Shown in pieces: positions 1 to 7,828 of a stretch of 45,951 nt of DNA (position 1 is the stretch's first letter; each line of letters opens with the position of its first letter). Position numbers and translations under genes: made by a program. The stretch is taken from the NCBI GenBank assembly GCA_934589225.1, contig CAKTNS010000020.1, forward strand, positions 1 through 45,951, given 5' to 3'. The stretch is from an uncultured Oscillospiraceae bacterium. Lineage in GTDB: Bacteria; Bacillota; Clostridia; Oscillospirales; Oscillospiraceae. The notes under the pieces are model-generated. The model did not search any database. It saw only the letters and a list, made by a program, of their open reading frames with translations, and had not been told where the DNA came from.

Positions 1-306
1 CTGTGGTTCGACCCCCTGTTCCTGGTTGTCAAGGGCATGCAGGACAAGCAGATGGACGTGCTGAACGCCATCAAGCTGTTCGCCGACGAGGGCCTCAAGT
101 CCACCGGCGGTCTGTCCAACAACTCCAACGGCGCACCCAAGAACGTCCGTCCCATCATGGACTCCGCTCTGGTCGCCATGGCCATGATGCAGGGCCTGAC
201 CTCCGCCATTGTGAACCCCTGCGACCTGCGGCTGATGGAAACCATCAAGTCCTGCGACATCTTCAAGAACCACGTTCTGTACTCCGACTCCTACCTGGAT
301 CTGTAA
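1..306 (+). CDS. Methyltetrahydrofolate:corrinoid methyltransferase, C-terminal part (AcsE-like)
   Basis: This is the last 101 codons of a pterin-binding TIM-barrel protein that begins upstream of the window. The visible part runs from LWFDPLFLVVKG to the terminal LYSDSYLDL. It shows the GLSNNSNG segment, a helix with MAMMQGLTSAIVNP, and the closing H-x-x-Y-x-DSYL pattern that I recognise from AcsE-type methyltransferases (dihydropteroate synthase fold). Such enzymes move the methyl group of methyltetrahydrofolate to the cobalt of a corrinoid protein in the cytoplasm. A strong terminator follows directly, so this ends its operon. The corrinoid activator at 1946-3874 supports the assignment. 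Other methyltransferases of the same fold (MtvB or MtgA type) cannot be excluded from the C-terminus alone. Confidence 0.8.
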   Translation: MWFDPLFLVVKGMQDKQMDVLNAIKLFADEGLKSTGGLSNNSNGAPKNVRPIMDSALVAMAMMQGLTSAIVNPCDLRLMETIKSCDIFKNHVLYSDSYLDL

Positions 307-333
307 GTACATTTCTGGTTTGCAAACACTTTC

Positions 334-374
334 CCGGCGGGAGAGGGGCCTCCCCTCTCCCGCCGGTCTTCTTT
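334..374 (+). terminator. Intrinsic terminator after the methyltransferase
   Basis: Perfect 15-bp GC-rich stem (arms 334-348 and 352-366, 3-nt loop) followed by a pyrimidine-rich TCTTCTTTC tail, 28 bp after the stop codon. Confidence 0.85.
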
Positions 375-455
375 CAAAAATCCTGGTGCCGATGATAGGC
401 CCTGCCTGACATGGGCACTGGGATTTTTCTCACATCATTTACAGGAGGCCCACCT

Positions 456-1766
456 ATGAAGCCTTTACAAAAACGCCGCATCTCCCCAGGCATTCTTGTC
501 TATCTGGGGCTTTTTCTTTTTATGCTGGTCTGCAATCTTCTGACGCCCTACCTTGCAGATGACTTTCAGTATCTCTACAGCTTTCAGACCGGAGAACGGA
601 TCGAAAGCATATTGGATATTTTCCCCTCCCTGTATGCCCATACCAAGCTGATGAACGGCCGGTTGGTCACACATTTCTTTGTACAGCTTCTGACCCTGAC
701 CCCCACTTGGTTTTTTGATATACTGAATGCGTTTGTTTTCGTGCTCGTCCTCCGCTCCATCTGCCGTGTGGCCCAGGCAGAGAAACAGCAGGAAGCGCTG
801 CTGGCTCTATTGGTCTTTGCCGCCATTTGGCGCTTTGAGCAAATGTTTGGTCAGGTCAATCTATGGCAGGACGGTGCCATCAACTACCTGTGGAGTCTGC
901 TGCTGGGGCAGTATTTCTTTATGTACTTTGTAAAGGCCTATCTTTCGGAAGACCGGGCTGCACCCAATGGCTGGTTCCCTTACCTGCTGGCCTTCGGTGC
1001 CGGGGCGTACTCCGAAACGGTCTCCGCCGCAGTCATCTTTATGGCCTTTTTGCTGTTGCTTTTTGATTCCTGCTCTCGTCGAAAACTGCCGGAGAAAAAG
1101 TTCATCCTGTTGCTGCTTACAGCCTTTGCGGGCTATGTGACCATCTATCTTGCCCCGGCCCAGTGGGCCAACAAAAGCGGCGGTGCAGGCAGCATGGCTG
1201 CCTCATTCTGGGCCGCGGTGCGTATGTACTCTGAATACCGGTATCTGCTGGCAGCCTTTTTGGTCCTGCTGGTCTTTAATGTTTCCGCCGTAACAAAGAG
1301 GCCGCAGCTGGTTCTGGCCTGCACCTTGCTGGCAGGCTCTCTGCTGTCCAATTTTATGATGACTTTTGCCAGCTACTATCCCTCCCGCTCCGCCTGCGGG
1401 GCTTGCGTATTTCTCATCAGCGCGGTGGCCGTTCTTTTGAAACCTCTGCTGGACCTGCGCAAACAGCCCCTGATTTTTAGTCTGTGTCTTCTGTTTCTCC
1501 TGTCCAGCCTGAAAACGTTGCCCACAGGGTTTGGGGATATTTATACCACCTATGGCCGTTTCCAAGAAAACGAATCCCTCCTCGCCGAAAAAATCCAGAT
1601 GGGAGAGCGAAACATCACCCTGCCCCTGGTTGAGTCCAGCACCAAGTATTCCGGCGTTTACTGCCTGCGCTATCTGGACACGGAGGACCCCGATACCTGG
1701 CCAAACAAGGATATGGCCAAATACTACGGTGTGGATTCCCTGCTGGGATACGCCGAAATACCTTAA
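456..1766 (+). CDS. Polytopic membrane protein, DUF6056-like
   Basis: A 436-residue integral membrane protein with about ten hydrophobic helices. The start at 456 (MKPLQKRR) is chosen because AGGAGG at 443-448 lies 7 nt upstream; an in-frame ATG at 411 has no such site. The first helix is followed by an LADDFQYLYSF loop, and another loop reads GQVNLWQDGAINYLWSLLLGQYF. These features resemble the DUF6056 family, whose layout recalls GT-C lipid-linked glycosyltransferases (acidic pair after helix 1), but no reaction is established and I do not assign one. The gene is richer in AT and TTT/CTT codons than its neighbours and stands alone between two terminators, which suggests an acquired unit. 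Substrate and partners are unknown. Confidence 0.65.
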   Translation: MKPLQKRRISPGILVYLGLFLFMLVCNLLTPYLADDFQYLYSFQTGERIESILDIFPSLYAHTKLMNGRLVTHFFVQLLTLTPTWFFDILNAFVFVLVLRSICRVAQAEKQQEALLALLVFAAIWRFEQMFGQVNLWQDGAINYLWSLLLGQYFFMYFVKAYLSEDRAAPNGWFPYLLAFGAGAYSETVSAAVIFMAFLLLLFDSCSRRKLPEKKFILLLLTAFAGYVTIYLAPAQWANKSGGAGSMAASFWAAVRMYSEYRYLLAAFLVLLVFNVSAVTKRPQLVLACTLLAGSLLSNFMMTFASYYPSRSACGACVFLISAVAVLLKPLLDLRKQPLIFSLCLLFLLSSLKTLPTGFGDIYTTYGRFQENESLLAEKIQMGERNITLPLVESSTKYSGVYCLRYLDTEDPDTWPNKDMAKYYGVDSLLGYAEIP

Positions 1767-1773
1767 AACATTC

Positions 1774-1808
1774 ACCGCGAGAGCGCCACCGCTCCCGCGG
1801 TGGTTTTC
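1774..1808 (+). terminator. Intrinsic terminator after the DUF6056-like gene
   Basis: 12-bp stem (1774-1785 with 1790-1801, one G-U pair) followed by GGTTTTCT, just downstream of the stop at 1766. Confidence 0.7.
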
Positions 1809-1883
1809 TCCACAGGCGCATCCGAACAGCCGTCGGCAGCATGTTACCGGGGCATTCCATCCAGTAAAAAAATACCGACTGAC

Positions 1884-1912
1884 TGGACAACTGGAATGCC
1901 TTGTGTTATACT
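1884..1912 (+). promoter_or_regulatory. Sigma-A-type promoter of the corrinoid activator operon
   Basis: TGGACA (1884-1889), 17-bp spacer, TATACT (1907-1912), 33 bp before the start codon at 1946. Confidence 0.75.
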
Positions 1913-1945
1913 GAAAGAAACCATATAAGAAAGAGGGAAGCATCT

Positions 1946-3874
1946 ATGCCCAAGGTCATTTTTGATATTGAAGGCAGCAAGCCCGTAACCGTCTCCTGCA
2001 ACGTGGGGGACAATCTGCTGGAGCTGGCCCGGCGGAGCAATGTGGCCATTGACGCCCCCTGTTCCGGCAACGGCTCCTGCGGCAAGTGCCGGGTAAAACT
2101 GACGGAAGGGGAGCTGGAGAGCATCCAGACCCGCCACATTTCCGACGAAGAATATGCCCAGGGCTGGCGGCTCAGCTGCAGCTCCAAGGTCATTGGCGAC
2201 TGCACCGTTTTTGTGCCGGATATTGCCTCCGCTTACCAGAGTCGGATGAAGACCGCCGACCTGTCCAGCCCCCAGGAAGTGGCCATTTTCGACAAGGCCC
2301 AGGAGGATTTGAAGAAAAGCGGCATCCACTTTATCAACGATTTCCGCAGCGTAGTGGTCTCCATGGCAGAGCCCACGTTGGACGACACCATGCCCGACAA
2401 CGAGCGGCTGACCTGGGCCCTCCAGGAGGCCCTGGGGGTTCAGGAGGTGTCCATTCCCTATACGGTGATGGTCCGGATGGCCTCCACCCTTCGGGAAAAC
2501 AACTTCCGGGTCTGCGTCAAGGGCCGTTTGGTTGGGGACCGGTTCCGGTGCATGGAGATCTGCGCTCCGGAGAGCACCGGCATTTACGGCTGCGCCATTG
2601 ACATCGGCACCACCACCGTGACCATGGTCATTGCGGACCTGACCTCCGGCAAGATTCTGGCCAAGGGCTCCTCCGGCAACGGCCAGATCCGCTACGGTGC
2701 GGACGTCATCAACCGCATCATTGAGCAGGGCAAGCCCGGGGGCAAGAAAAAGCTCCAGGATGCCATTGTAAAGGAGACCCTGACTCCGATTCTCGCGGGC
2801 CTGTGCAAGTCCGCCTCCCTAGACCCCAGAAGCATCCTCTCCCTGTGCGTCGGTGCCAACACCACCATGAACCACCTGTTTGTGGGCGTGGATGCCCAGT
2901 CCGTCCGGATGGAGCCCTATATCCCCAGCTTCTTCCACTGGGAGGGGCTGCTGGCCGGTGACGTAAAGCTCCCCGCCAACCCCCTGGCCCCCGTGCAGAT
3001 CGCCCCCAACATCGGCTCTTACGTAGGCGGCGACATCACCGCCGGTACCCTGGCCTCCGGCATCTGGGACCGGGACGAAATGAGCCTGTTTATCGACCTG
3101 GGCACCAACGGCGAAATCGTCTTCGGCAACCGGGACTTCCTTATGAGCTGCGCCTGCTCCGCCGGCCCCGCCTTTGAGGGCGGCGACATTTCCTGCGGCA
3201 TGCGGGCCACCGACGGCGCCATTGAGGCCTGCACCATTGACAAAGATACCATGAACCCCACCCTCACCATTGTGGGCGACCCGGACCAGAAGCCCGTGGG
3301 CATCTGCGGCTCCGGCATCATTGACATCATCTCCGAGCTCTTCCGCTGCGGCATCATCAATGCCAAGGGCCTGTTTGTGAAGGAAGGCAGCCGCATTCGC
3401 CGGGATCACCACGGCATGGGCCGCTACGTGCTGGCAGAGCCCCAGGAAAGCGAGACCGAGCGGGAGATCTCCATCAACGAGGTGGATATTGACAACTTCA
3501 TCCGGGCCAAGGGCGCGATTTTCTCCGCCATTGAAACCCTTCTTAACAGCGTGGACATGAGCGTTGAGGGCATCGACGACGTATACGTGGCCGGCGGCAT
3601 CGGCTCCGGCATCAATATGAAGAACGCCGTGAACATCGGCATGTTCCCGGATGTGCCCCTTGAAAAGTTCCACTATATCGGAAACTCCTCCCTCACCGGC
3701 GCTTACTCCATGGTCATGAGCGACGACGCGGCCAAGAAGACCGCCGAGGTGGCCGCCAACATGACCTATCTGGAGCTTTCCACCCACCCGGGCTACATGG
3801 ATTCCTTTGTAGCTGCCTGCTTCATCCCCCACACCGATTCCCGGCTGTTCCCCCACAGCCATCAGGAGGCTTAA
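1946..3874 (+). CDS. Reductive activator of corrinoid proteins (RACo/AcsV-like, 2Fe-2S plus ASKHA domains)
   Basis: This 642-residue cytoplasmic protein begins with a plant-type 2Fe-2S ferredoxin domain with cluster cysteines C39, C45, C48 (in CSGNGSCGKC) and C78. A linker is followed by an ASKHA ATPase-like region (DUF4445): DIGTTTVTMVIADL near residue 218, FIDLGTNGEIVFG near 382 and a VAGGIGSGINM segment near 548. Proteins with this layout couple ATP hydrolysis to electron transfer that rescues oxidised Co(II) corrinoid proteins to Co(I). The start MPKVIF is preferred over an upstream in-frame TTG at 1901, which lies inside the promoter; AGAGGG precedes 1946. The gene is coupled to the DUF3786 gene 3 nt downstream. 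The exact corrinoid partner (CoFeSP or a methanol/glycine-betaine-type protein) cannot be told from here. Confidence 0.88.
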   Translation: MPKVIFDIEGSKPVTVSCNVGDNLLELARRSNVAIDAPCSGNGSCGKCRVKLTEGELESIQTRHISDEEYAQGWRLSCSSKVIGDCTVFVPDIASAYQSRMKTADLSSPQEVAIFDKAQEDLKKSGIHFINDFRSVVVSMAEPTLDDTMPDNERLTWALQEALGVQEVSIPYTVMVRMASTLRENNFRVCVKGRLVGDRFRCMEICAPESTGIYGCAIDIGTTTVTMVIADLTSGKILAKGSSGNGQIRYGADVINRIIEQGKPGGKKKLQDAIVKETLTPILAGLCKSASLDPRSILSLCVGANTTMNHLFVGVDAQSVRMEPYIPSFFHWEGLLAGDVKLPANPLAPVQIAPNIGSYVGGDITAGTLASGIWDRDEMSLFIDLGTNGEIVFGNRDFLMSCACSAGPAFEGGDISCGMRATDGAIEACTIDKDTMNPTLTIVGDPDQKPVGICGSGIIDIISELFRCGIINAKGLFVKEGSRIRRDHHGMGRYVLAEPQESETEREISINEVDIDNFIRAKGAIFSAIETLLNSVDMSVEGIDDVYVAGGIGSGINMKNAVNIGMFPDVPLEKFHYIGNSSLTGAYSMVMSDDAAKKTAEVAANMTYLELSTHPGYMDSFVAACFIPHTDSRLFPHSHQEA

Positions 3875-3877
3875 CCG

Positions 3878-4489
3878 TTGGAAATTGAAAATCACAAAGA
3901 AGAAGTACCCTTTGCCCACTATGAGGCCCTGTACCGTGGGTTAGACCCCCAGGAGGTCACCGGCCGTCTGCCGGATGTGACCTTTGATGAGGAGGGCTTT
4001 CACCTGACCCTTTTGGGCCGGATCTTTACAATCAGCTTTCCGGGCTGCCAGTTTACCGCCCAGGATGGCGGGGCCCTGCCTCCCCTGCCCACCAGGACCT
4101 TCCTGCTGCGCTATCTGCTGGAGAGCAAGACCGTTCCTTTTGGGGGCACCTGGAAGACCTTCCGGGAAATGCCCTGGGGCGAAATGTACATCGGCCCCTA
4201 CACCGGCCGGGTGCTGACCCGGGCCGCCTTTACCTTCGGCACCCGGGTGGAGGCCTTCCGGGCCGCCGCGGAGAAAATGGGAGGCATCCCCCTGCCCCAC
4301 GGGGACGCGGGCTACCAGTTTGACCTCATCGGCAGCTACCGGATGCAGCTGCTGGTCTGGGCCGGAGACGAGGAGTTTCCCCCCAGCGCCCAAGTGCTCT
4401 ATTCCGACAACTTCTCCGAAGGTTTCGCCCCGGAGGACCGGGTGGTGGCGGGAGACATTCTGATCTCCACCGTTAAATCTAATTTCTAG
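3878..4489 (+). CDS. DUF3786 family protein
   Basis: A 203-residue soluble protein matching the DUF3786 pattern: an N-terminal PEEV-like segment (LDPQEVTGRLPDVTFDEEGFHLTLLGRIFTI), a middle LLRYLLES helix, the WKTFREMPWGEMYIGPYTGR motif, and a C-terminal segment with GDEEFPPSAQVLYSDNFSEGFAPED. It starts with TTG three bases after the activator stop, with AGGAGG at 3864-3869, so the two genes are translationally coupled. DUF3786 genes are commonly found next to corrinoid-protein activators; the likely role is an accessory step in corrinoid protein maturation or reactivation. That role is inferred from context only. It is the last gene of the transcript and ends at a bidirectional terminator. 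Confidence 0.8.
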   Translation: MEIENHKEEVPFAHYEALYRGLDPQEVTGRLPDVTFDEEGFHLTLLGRIFTISFPGCQFTAQDGGALPPLPTRTFLLRYLLESKTVPFGGTWKTFREMPWGEMYIGPYTGRVLTRAAFTFGTRVEAFRAAAEKMGGIPLPHGDAGYQFDLIGSYRMQLLVWAGDEEFPPSAQVLYSDNFSEGFAPEDRVVAGDILISTVKSNF

Positions 4490-4495
4490 TAACGA

Positions 4496-4539
4496 AAAAT
4501 CGCACCTTTTGGCTGTTGCAAACCAAAAGGTGCGATTTT
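4496..4539. terminator. Bidirectional terminator between converging genes
   Basis: Perfect 17-bp stem (4496-4512 with 4523-4539), with an A-run on one side and a T-run on the other, so it works for DUF3786 (+) and the metal pump (-). Confidence 0.92.
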
Positions 4540-4558
4540 CACTATAGAACACTTTTAC

Positions 4559-6481
4559 TTACAGATCTTTCACCCACAGAGCCCTGATGGCGTTGAGCAC
4601 TGCCAGGATCATGACACCCACGTCCGCAAAAATGGCGAACCACATATTGGAGATGCCCAGGGCCGTCAGCACCAGGCACAGAAGCTTCACGCCAATGGCA
4701 AAGACGATGTTCTGGTGGACGATGCCCAGGCACTTTCTGGAGATTTTCACGGCCTTGGCAATGCTCAGGGGGTCGTCATCCATCAGCACCACGTCCGCCG
4801 CCTCAATGGCCGCGTCGGAGCCCATGGCCCCCATGGCAATGCCGATGTCCGCCCGGGACAGCACCGGGGCATCGTTGATGCCGTCGCCCACAAAGGCCAC
4901 CTTGCCCTTGTGCTGGCCTTCCAGAAGTTCTTCCACCTTGGAGACCTTGTCCCCCGGCAGCAGCTCACTGTATACCGTGTCAATGCCCAGCTCCTTGGCC
5001 GTGGCCTGGGCCACCGCGTCAATGTCCCCGGTGAGCATGACGGTTTTGGTAATGCCCGCATGGCGCAGGGCCTCCATGGCCGGTTTGGCCGTGGGCTTGA
5101 GCAGATCGGAAATGACGATGTGCCCGGCGTAGGCCCCGTCAATGGCCACGTGGACAATGGTCCCCGTATTGTGGCAGTCCCGGTAGTCGATATCCAGACG
5201 CTTCATGAGCTTCCGGTTGCCGCAGGCCACGCTGTGGCCGTCTACCGTGGCGGTGACGCCCTCGCCGCTGATCTCCTGAATGTCCGCCACCCGGCTCCGG
5301 TCCAGGGGCTGGCCGTAGGCAGTTTGCAGACTCTTGGAAATGGGATGGGAGGAGGCGCTTTCCGCCAGGGCGGTGTATTCCAGCAGCCGCTCCTGGGCCA
5401 AGGTATTGTGGTGGACCGCCGTCACCTCGAAAACCCCTCGGGTCAGGGTGCCGGTTTTGTCAAAGACCACCGTATTCACATCGGACAGGGTCTCTAAATA
5501 GTTGGAGCCCTTTACCAGCACCCCCGCCCGGCTGGCGCCGCCGATACCTGCGAAGAAGGTCAGGGGGATGGAGATCACCAGGGCGCAGGGGCAAGACACC
5601 ACCAGGAAGGTCAGGGCTCTATAGATCCACTGACCCAATTGGGCGGGGCTTCCCAGAACCATGGCAACAGCAGGCGGGATCAGGGCCAGGGCCAGAGCGG
5701 CGTAGCACACCACCGGGGTATAGACCCGGGCGAACTTGGCGATAAAGTCCTCGGATTTGGACTTCCGGGAGGAGGCATTTTCCACCAGGTCCAGAATTTT
5801 GGACACGGTGGAATCCCCAAACTCCTTGGTGGTGCGGATCTTCAGCAGACCGCTGAGGTTGATGCAGCCGCTGATGATCTCCTGACCGGGGGCGGCATCT
5901 CTGGGTACGCTTTCTCCCGTCAGGGCGGAGGTATTGAGGCTGGAGGTGCCCTCCACCACCACGCCGTCAATGGGCACCTTTTCTCCTGGCTGGACCACGA
6001 TGACGGAGCCCACTTCTACTTCCTCCGGGTCTACTTTTTCCAGGATGCCGTCCCGCTCTATATTGGCGTAGTCCGGGCGGATGTCCATGAGCTCACTGAT
6101 ATTCCGGCGGCTTTTGCCCACGGCGTAGCTCTGGAACAGCTCCCCCACCTGGTAGAACAGCATTACCGCAATGGCTTCCACGTAGTCCCCACCCAGGGCG
6201 GTGCCGTCCTCATAAACGGCCAGAGCCAGGGCTCCCAGGGTGGCCACCGCCATCAGGAAGCACTCGTCAAAGACCTGCCGGTTCCGAATGCCCTTCCAGG
6301 CCTTCTTCAGAATGTCCCAGCCGATGATATAGTACACCACCAGATACAGCCCCAGCCGCAGCCAGCGGCCAAAGAGCCCGAAGGTATCCGTATAAAAGGT
6401 CCTGGGGATCAGCTCCAGCACCACCAGCAGCGCCGCCGCGATCAAAATATGGGTCAGCGCTTTTTTCTGCTTTTTTGTCAT
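4559..6481 (-). CDS. P1B-2-type Zn2+/Cd2+ exporting P-type ATPase without its own metal-binding domain
   Basis: A 640-residue inner-membrane ATPase for heavy-metal efflux. In order: two to three N-terminal helices, actuator TGES near 188-191, transmembrane CPC at 297-299 (VVSCPCALVISIPL), phosphorylation site DKTGTLT at 341-347, SHP at 378-380, and hinge GDGINDAP at 532-539. Lys599 in QNIVFAIGVK and Asp620-x-Gly622 in the last helices are the Zn/Cd/Pb (P1B-2) signature rather than that of copper pumps. The usual N-terminal HMA domains are absent; a separate HMA protein is encoded just upstream in the same direction (6554-6772). A GAGGAG site lies in front of the ATG. A hairpin between the two genes probably lowers pump expression relative to the chaperone. 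Confidence 0.93.
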   Translation of the reverse strand: MTKKQKKALTHILIAAALLVVLELIPRTFYTDTFGLFGRWLRLGLYLVVYYIIGWDILKKAWKGIRNRQVFDECFLMAVATLGALALAVYEDGTALGGDYVEAIAVMLFYQVGELFQSYAVGKSRRNISELMDIRPDYANIERDGILEKVDPEEVEVGSVIVVQPGEKVPIDGVVVEGTSSLNTSALTGESVPRDAAPGQEIISGCINLSGLLKIRTTKEFGDSTVSKILDLVENASSRKSKSEDFIAKFARVYTPVVCYAALALALIPPAVAMVLGSPAQLGQWIYRALTFLVVSCPCALVISIPLTFFAGIGGASRAGVLVKGSNYLETLSDVNTVVFDKTGTLTRGVFEVTAVHHNTLAQERLLEYTALAESASSHPISKSLQTAYGQPLDRSRVADIQEISGEGVTATVDGHSVACGNRKLMKRLDIDYRDCHNTGTIVHVAIDGAYAGHIVISDLLKPTAKPAMEALRHAGITKTVMLTGDIDAVAQATAKELGIDTVYSELLPGDKVSKVEELLEGQHKGKVAFVGDGINDAPVLSRADIGIAMGAMGSDAAIEAADVVLMDDDPLSIAKAVKISRKCLGIVHQNIVFAIGVKLLCLVLTALGISNMWFAIFADVGVMILAVLNAIRALWVKDL

Positions 6482-6498
6482 AGGGCACAGCTCCTCTC

Positions 6499-6547
6499 AA
6501 AAAACCGGGGCAAGCCAGGGCACCCACGCCGCTGGACCTTGCCCCGG
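6499..6547 (-). terminator. Intra-operon terminator/attenuator between HMA protein and metal pump
   Basis: On the - strand, 10-bp arms (6547-6538 and 6514-6505) bracket a GC-rich loop and are followed by six T (6504-6499). It lies between the HMA stop and the pump start, so only part of the transcription should reach the pump gene. Confidence 0.75.
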
Positions 6548-6553
6548 AAACAA

Positions 6554-6772
6554 TCAGATGAAAATCTCGCAGTCGTCCTCGACCTTCTTGCAGTTGGCAA
6601 GCACCTGCTCCATGGTGGCCTTCACATCGGCCCCATCCTCAAATTCCACGATCATTTTCAGGGCCATGAAATTCACAGTACAGTTCTTCACACCCTGGGT
6701 GGCCTTGGCGGCATCCTCCATCTTGTTGGCGCAGTTGGCGCAGTCCACTTCGATCTTGTAGGTCTTTTTCAT
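6554..6772 (-). CDS. Free-standing HMA domain protein (metallochaperone)
   Basis: A 72-residue protein, MKKTYKIEVDCANCANKM..., forming one HMA (heavy-metal-associated) ferredoxin-like domain. The metal pair is C11-x-x-C14, embedded in DCANC rather than the GMTC of copper chaperones; the C-terminus is acidic and cysteine-bearing (KKVEDDCEIFI). D-C-x-x-C is typical of HMA domains of Zn/Cd pumps, and the gene sits directly upstream of a P1B-2 pump that lacks this domain. The likely role is delivery of the metal to the pump or buffering of cytosolic metal. AAGGAG precedes the ATG. An 11-bp inverted repeat upstream is a candidate operator. Confidence 0.88.
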   Translation of the reverse strand: MKKTYKIEVDCANCANKMEDAAKATQGVKNCTVNFMALKMIVEFEDGADVKATMEQVLANCKKVEDDCEIFI

Positions 6773-6798
6773 AGGGAAGGCTCCTTTTCGTATTTTGA

Positions 6799-6822
6799 TT
6801 TAACGATTAAATAACCGTTGAA
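6799..6822 (-). promoter_or_regulatory. Candidate metalloregulator operator upstream of the HMA/pump operon
   Basis: AT-rich inverted repeat: arms 6799-6809 and 6812-6822 match at 9 of 11 positions around a 2-bp centre, 26 bp upstream of the HMA start. A weak promoter reading TTGGAA-17-TATTTA overlaps it on the - strand. Size and composition suit an ArsR/SmtB-type site, but no such regulator is in the window. Confidence 0.4.
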
Positions 6823-6894
6823 TTGTTACATTCCAATCATACCACGTTTCCCGGAAAAGTCAATGGGATTTTCAGGAAAATTTTCTGCCGTTCA

Positions 6895-7700
6895 AAAAAG
6901 GGAATGCGGTACAGCGCGAAACATTTCAGCAACAATATGTGAAAAAATGGTGCGCATGTAGGGGCGGCAATCTGCCGCCCGCCACGTTGCATATATAACC
7001 TGTGCGGTTGAAAGAATCCACCCACCAGCGAAACCGTAGGGAACGGCCTGTGTGCCGTTCCGGGGAACGTTGCAATTATAACCCGTGCGGATGAATGGTA
7101 CCACCCACTGACGTGCATGTAGGGGCGGCAATCTGCCGCCCGCCACGTCCCGAATACAACCTGTGGGGTTGAATGGTATTGCCCAATACACGGTATACCC
7201 AATGTAGCGGCGATGATTCATCGCCAAGCAACGTGGTGAATACAACCCGTGCGGATGAATGGTACCACCCTTCCGATATGTCATTCCGACCGCAGCGAAG
7301 CGGAGTGGAGGAATCCACCACGTTGGACAAAGAACAAACACAAGATAAAACCAGCAGCTTGGGAAGATCCCTCGACTCGCATTCGCTCCCTCGGGATGAC
7401 ATGTCGATAGGTGATACCATTCATCCAAACAGGTTATATTCGCAACGTGGCGGGCGGCAGATTGCCGCCCCTACGGACACACCGGTTGGTGATACCTTTC
7501 ATCCGCACAAGTTGTATTCGCAACGTGGCGGGCGGCTAATAGCCGCCCCTACTCGCGTAATACCATTCAACCGCACGGGTTGTATTCGAGATGTTGCATG
7601 GCGATGAATCATCGCCGCTACATTAGGTGTACCGTATATTGGGTGGTTCCGTTCAACCACACAGGTTGTTTTCGAAACGTGGTGCCCCCTCATTCCCGAA
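6895..7700. repeat. Modular repeat island 1 (no gene)
   Basis: About 800 bp without a credible gene. Hairpin heads opening with GTAG and closing with ACG are joined by a shared linker close to AACCYGTGYGGNTGAATGGT. Forward heads: CGGC type at 6958-6986 and 7119-7147, GGAACGGC type at 7036-7069, CGGCGATGA type at 7204-7233. Then a 125-bp inverted element (7278-7402). Then heads in reverse orientation: 7446-7474, 7524-7552 (loop TAATA variant) and 7593-7621. The island is therefore roughly mirror-symmetric around 7340. Open frames across it have no protein-like composition. It lies between the divergent HMA operon and the transketolase promoter. Confidence 0.85.
7278..7402. repeat. TGTCATTCC inverted-repeat element, copy 1
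   Basis: A 125-bp element with terminal inverted repeats (ATGTCATTCCGACC... / ...GGGATGACAT) and an inner GAGTGGAGGAATCC / GGGAAGATCCCTCGACTC pair. It shares most of its sequence with 13885-14005 and 33455-33579. MITE-like in form; no coding capacity. Confidence 0.8.
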
Positions 7701-7736
7701 TCACTTATTAATTTTTAACTTTTTGGCGAATAGCGG

Positions 7737-7765
7737 TAGAAAAAAGTGAAAACCTATGATATAAT
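7737..7765 (+). promoter_or_regulatory. Extended -10 promoter of the transketolase operon
   Basis: TAGAAA (7737-7742), 17-bp spacer, TATAAT (7760-7765) preceded by TGA (extended -10), 63 bp before the start at 7829. Confidence 0.8.
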
Positions 7766-7828
7766 GTCGGAAGTTTGTGCAGTCCTACTGCAATTTATAC
7801 CAATCTTAGGGATGGAAGGTGCGTTTTT

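Noticed and set aside
7173..7607. Open reading frames of 60-180 codons crossing repeat island 1 on both strands
   Set aside because: They are built from translated repeat units (GGRQIAAPT-like phrases), have no ribosome sites and no protein-family features.
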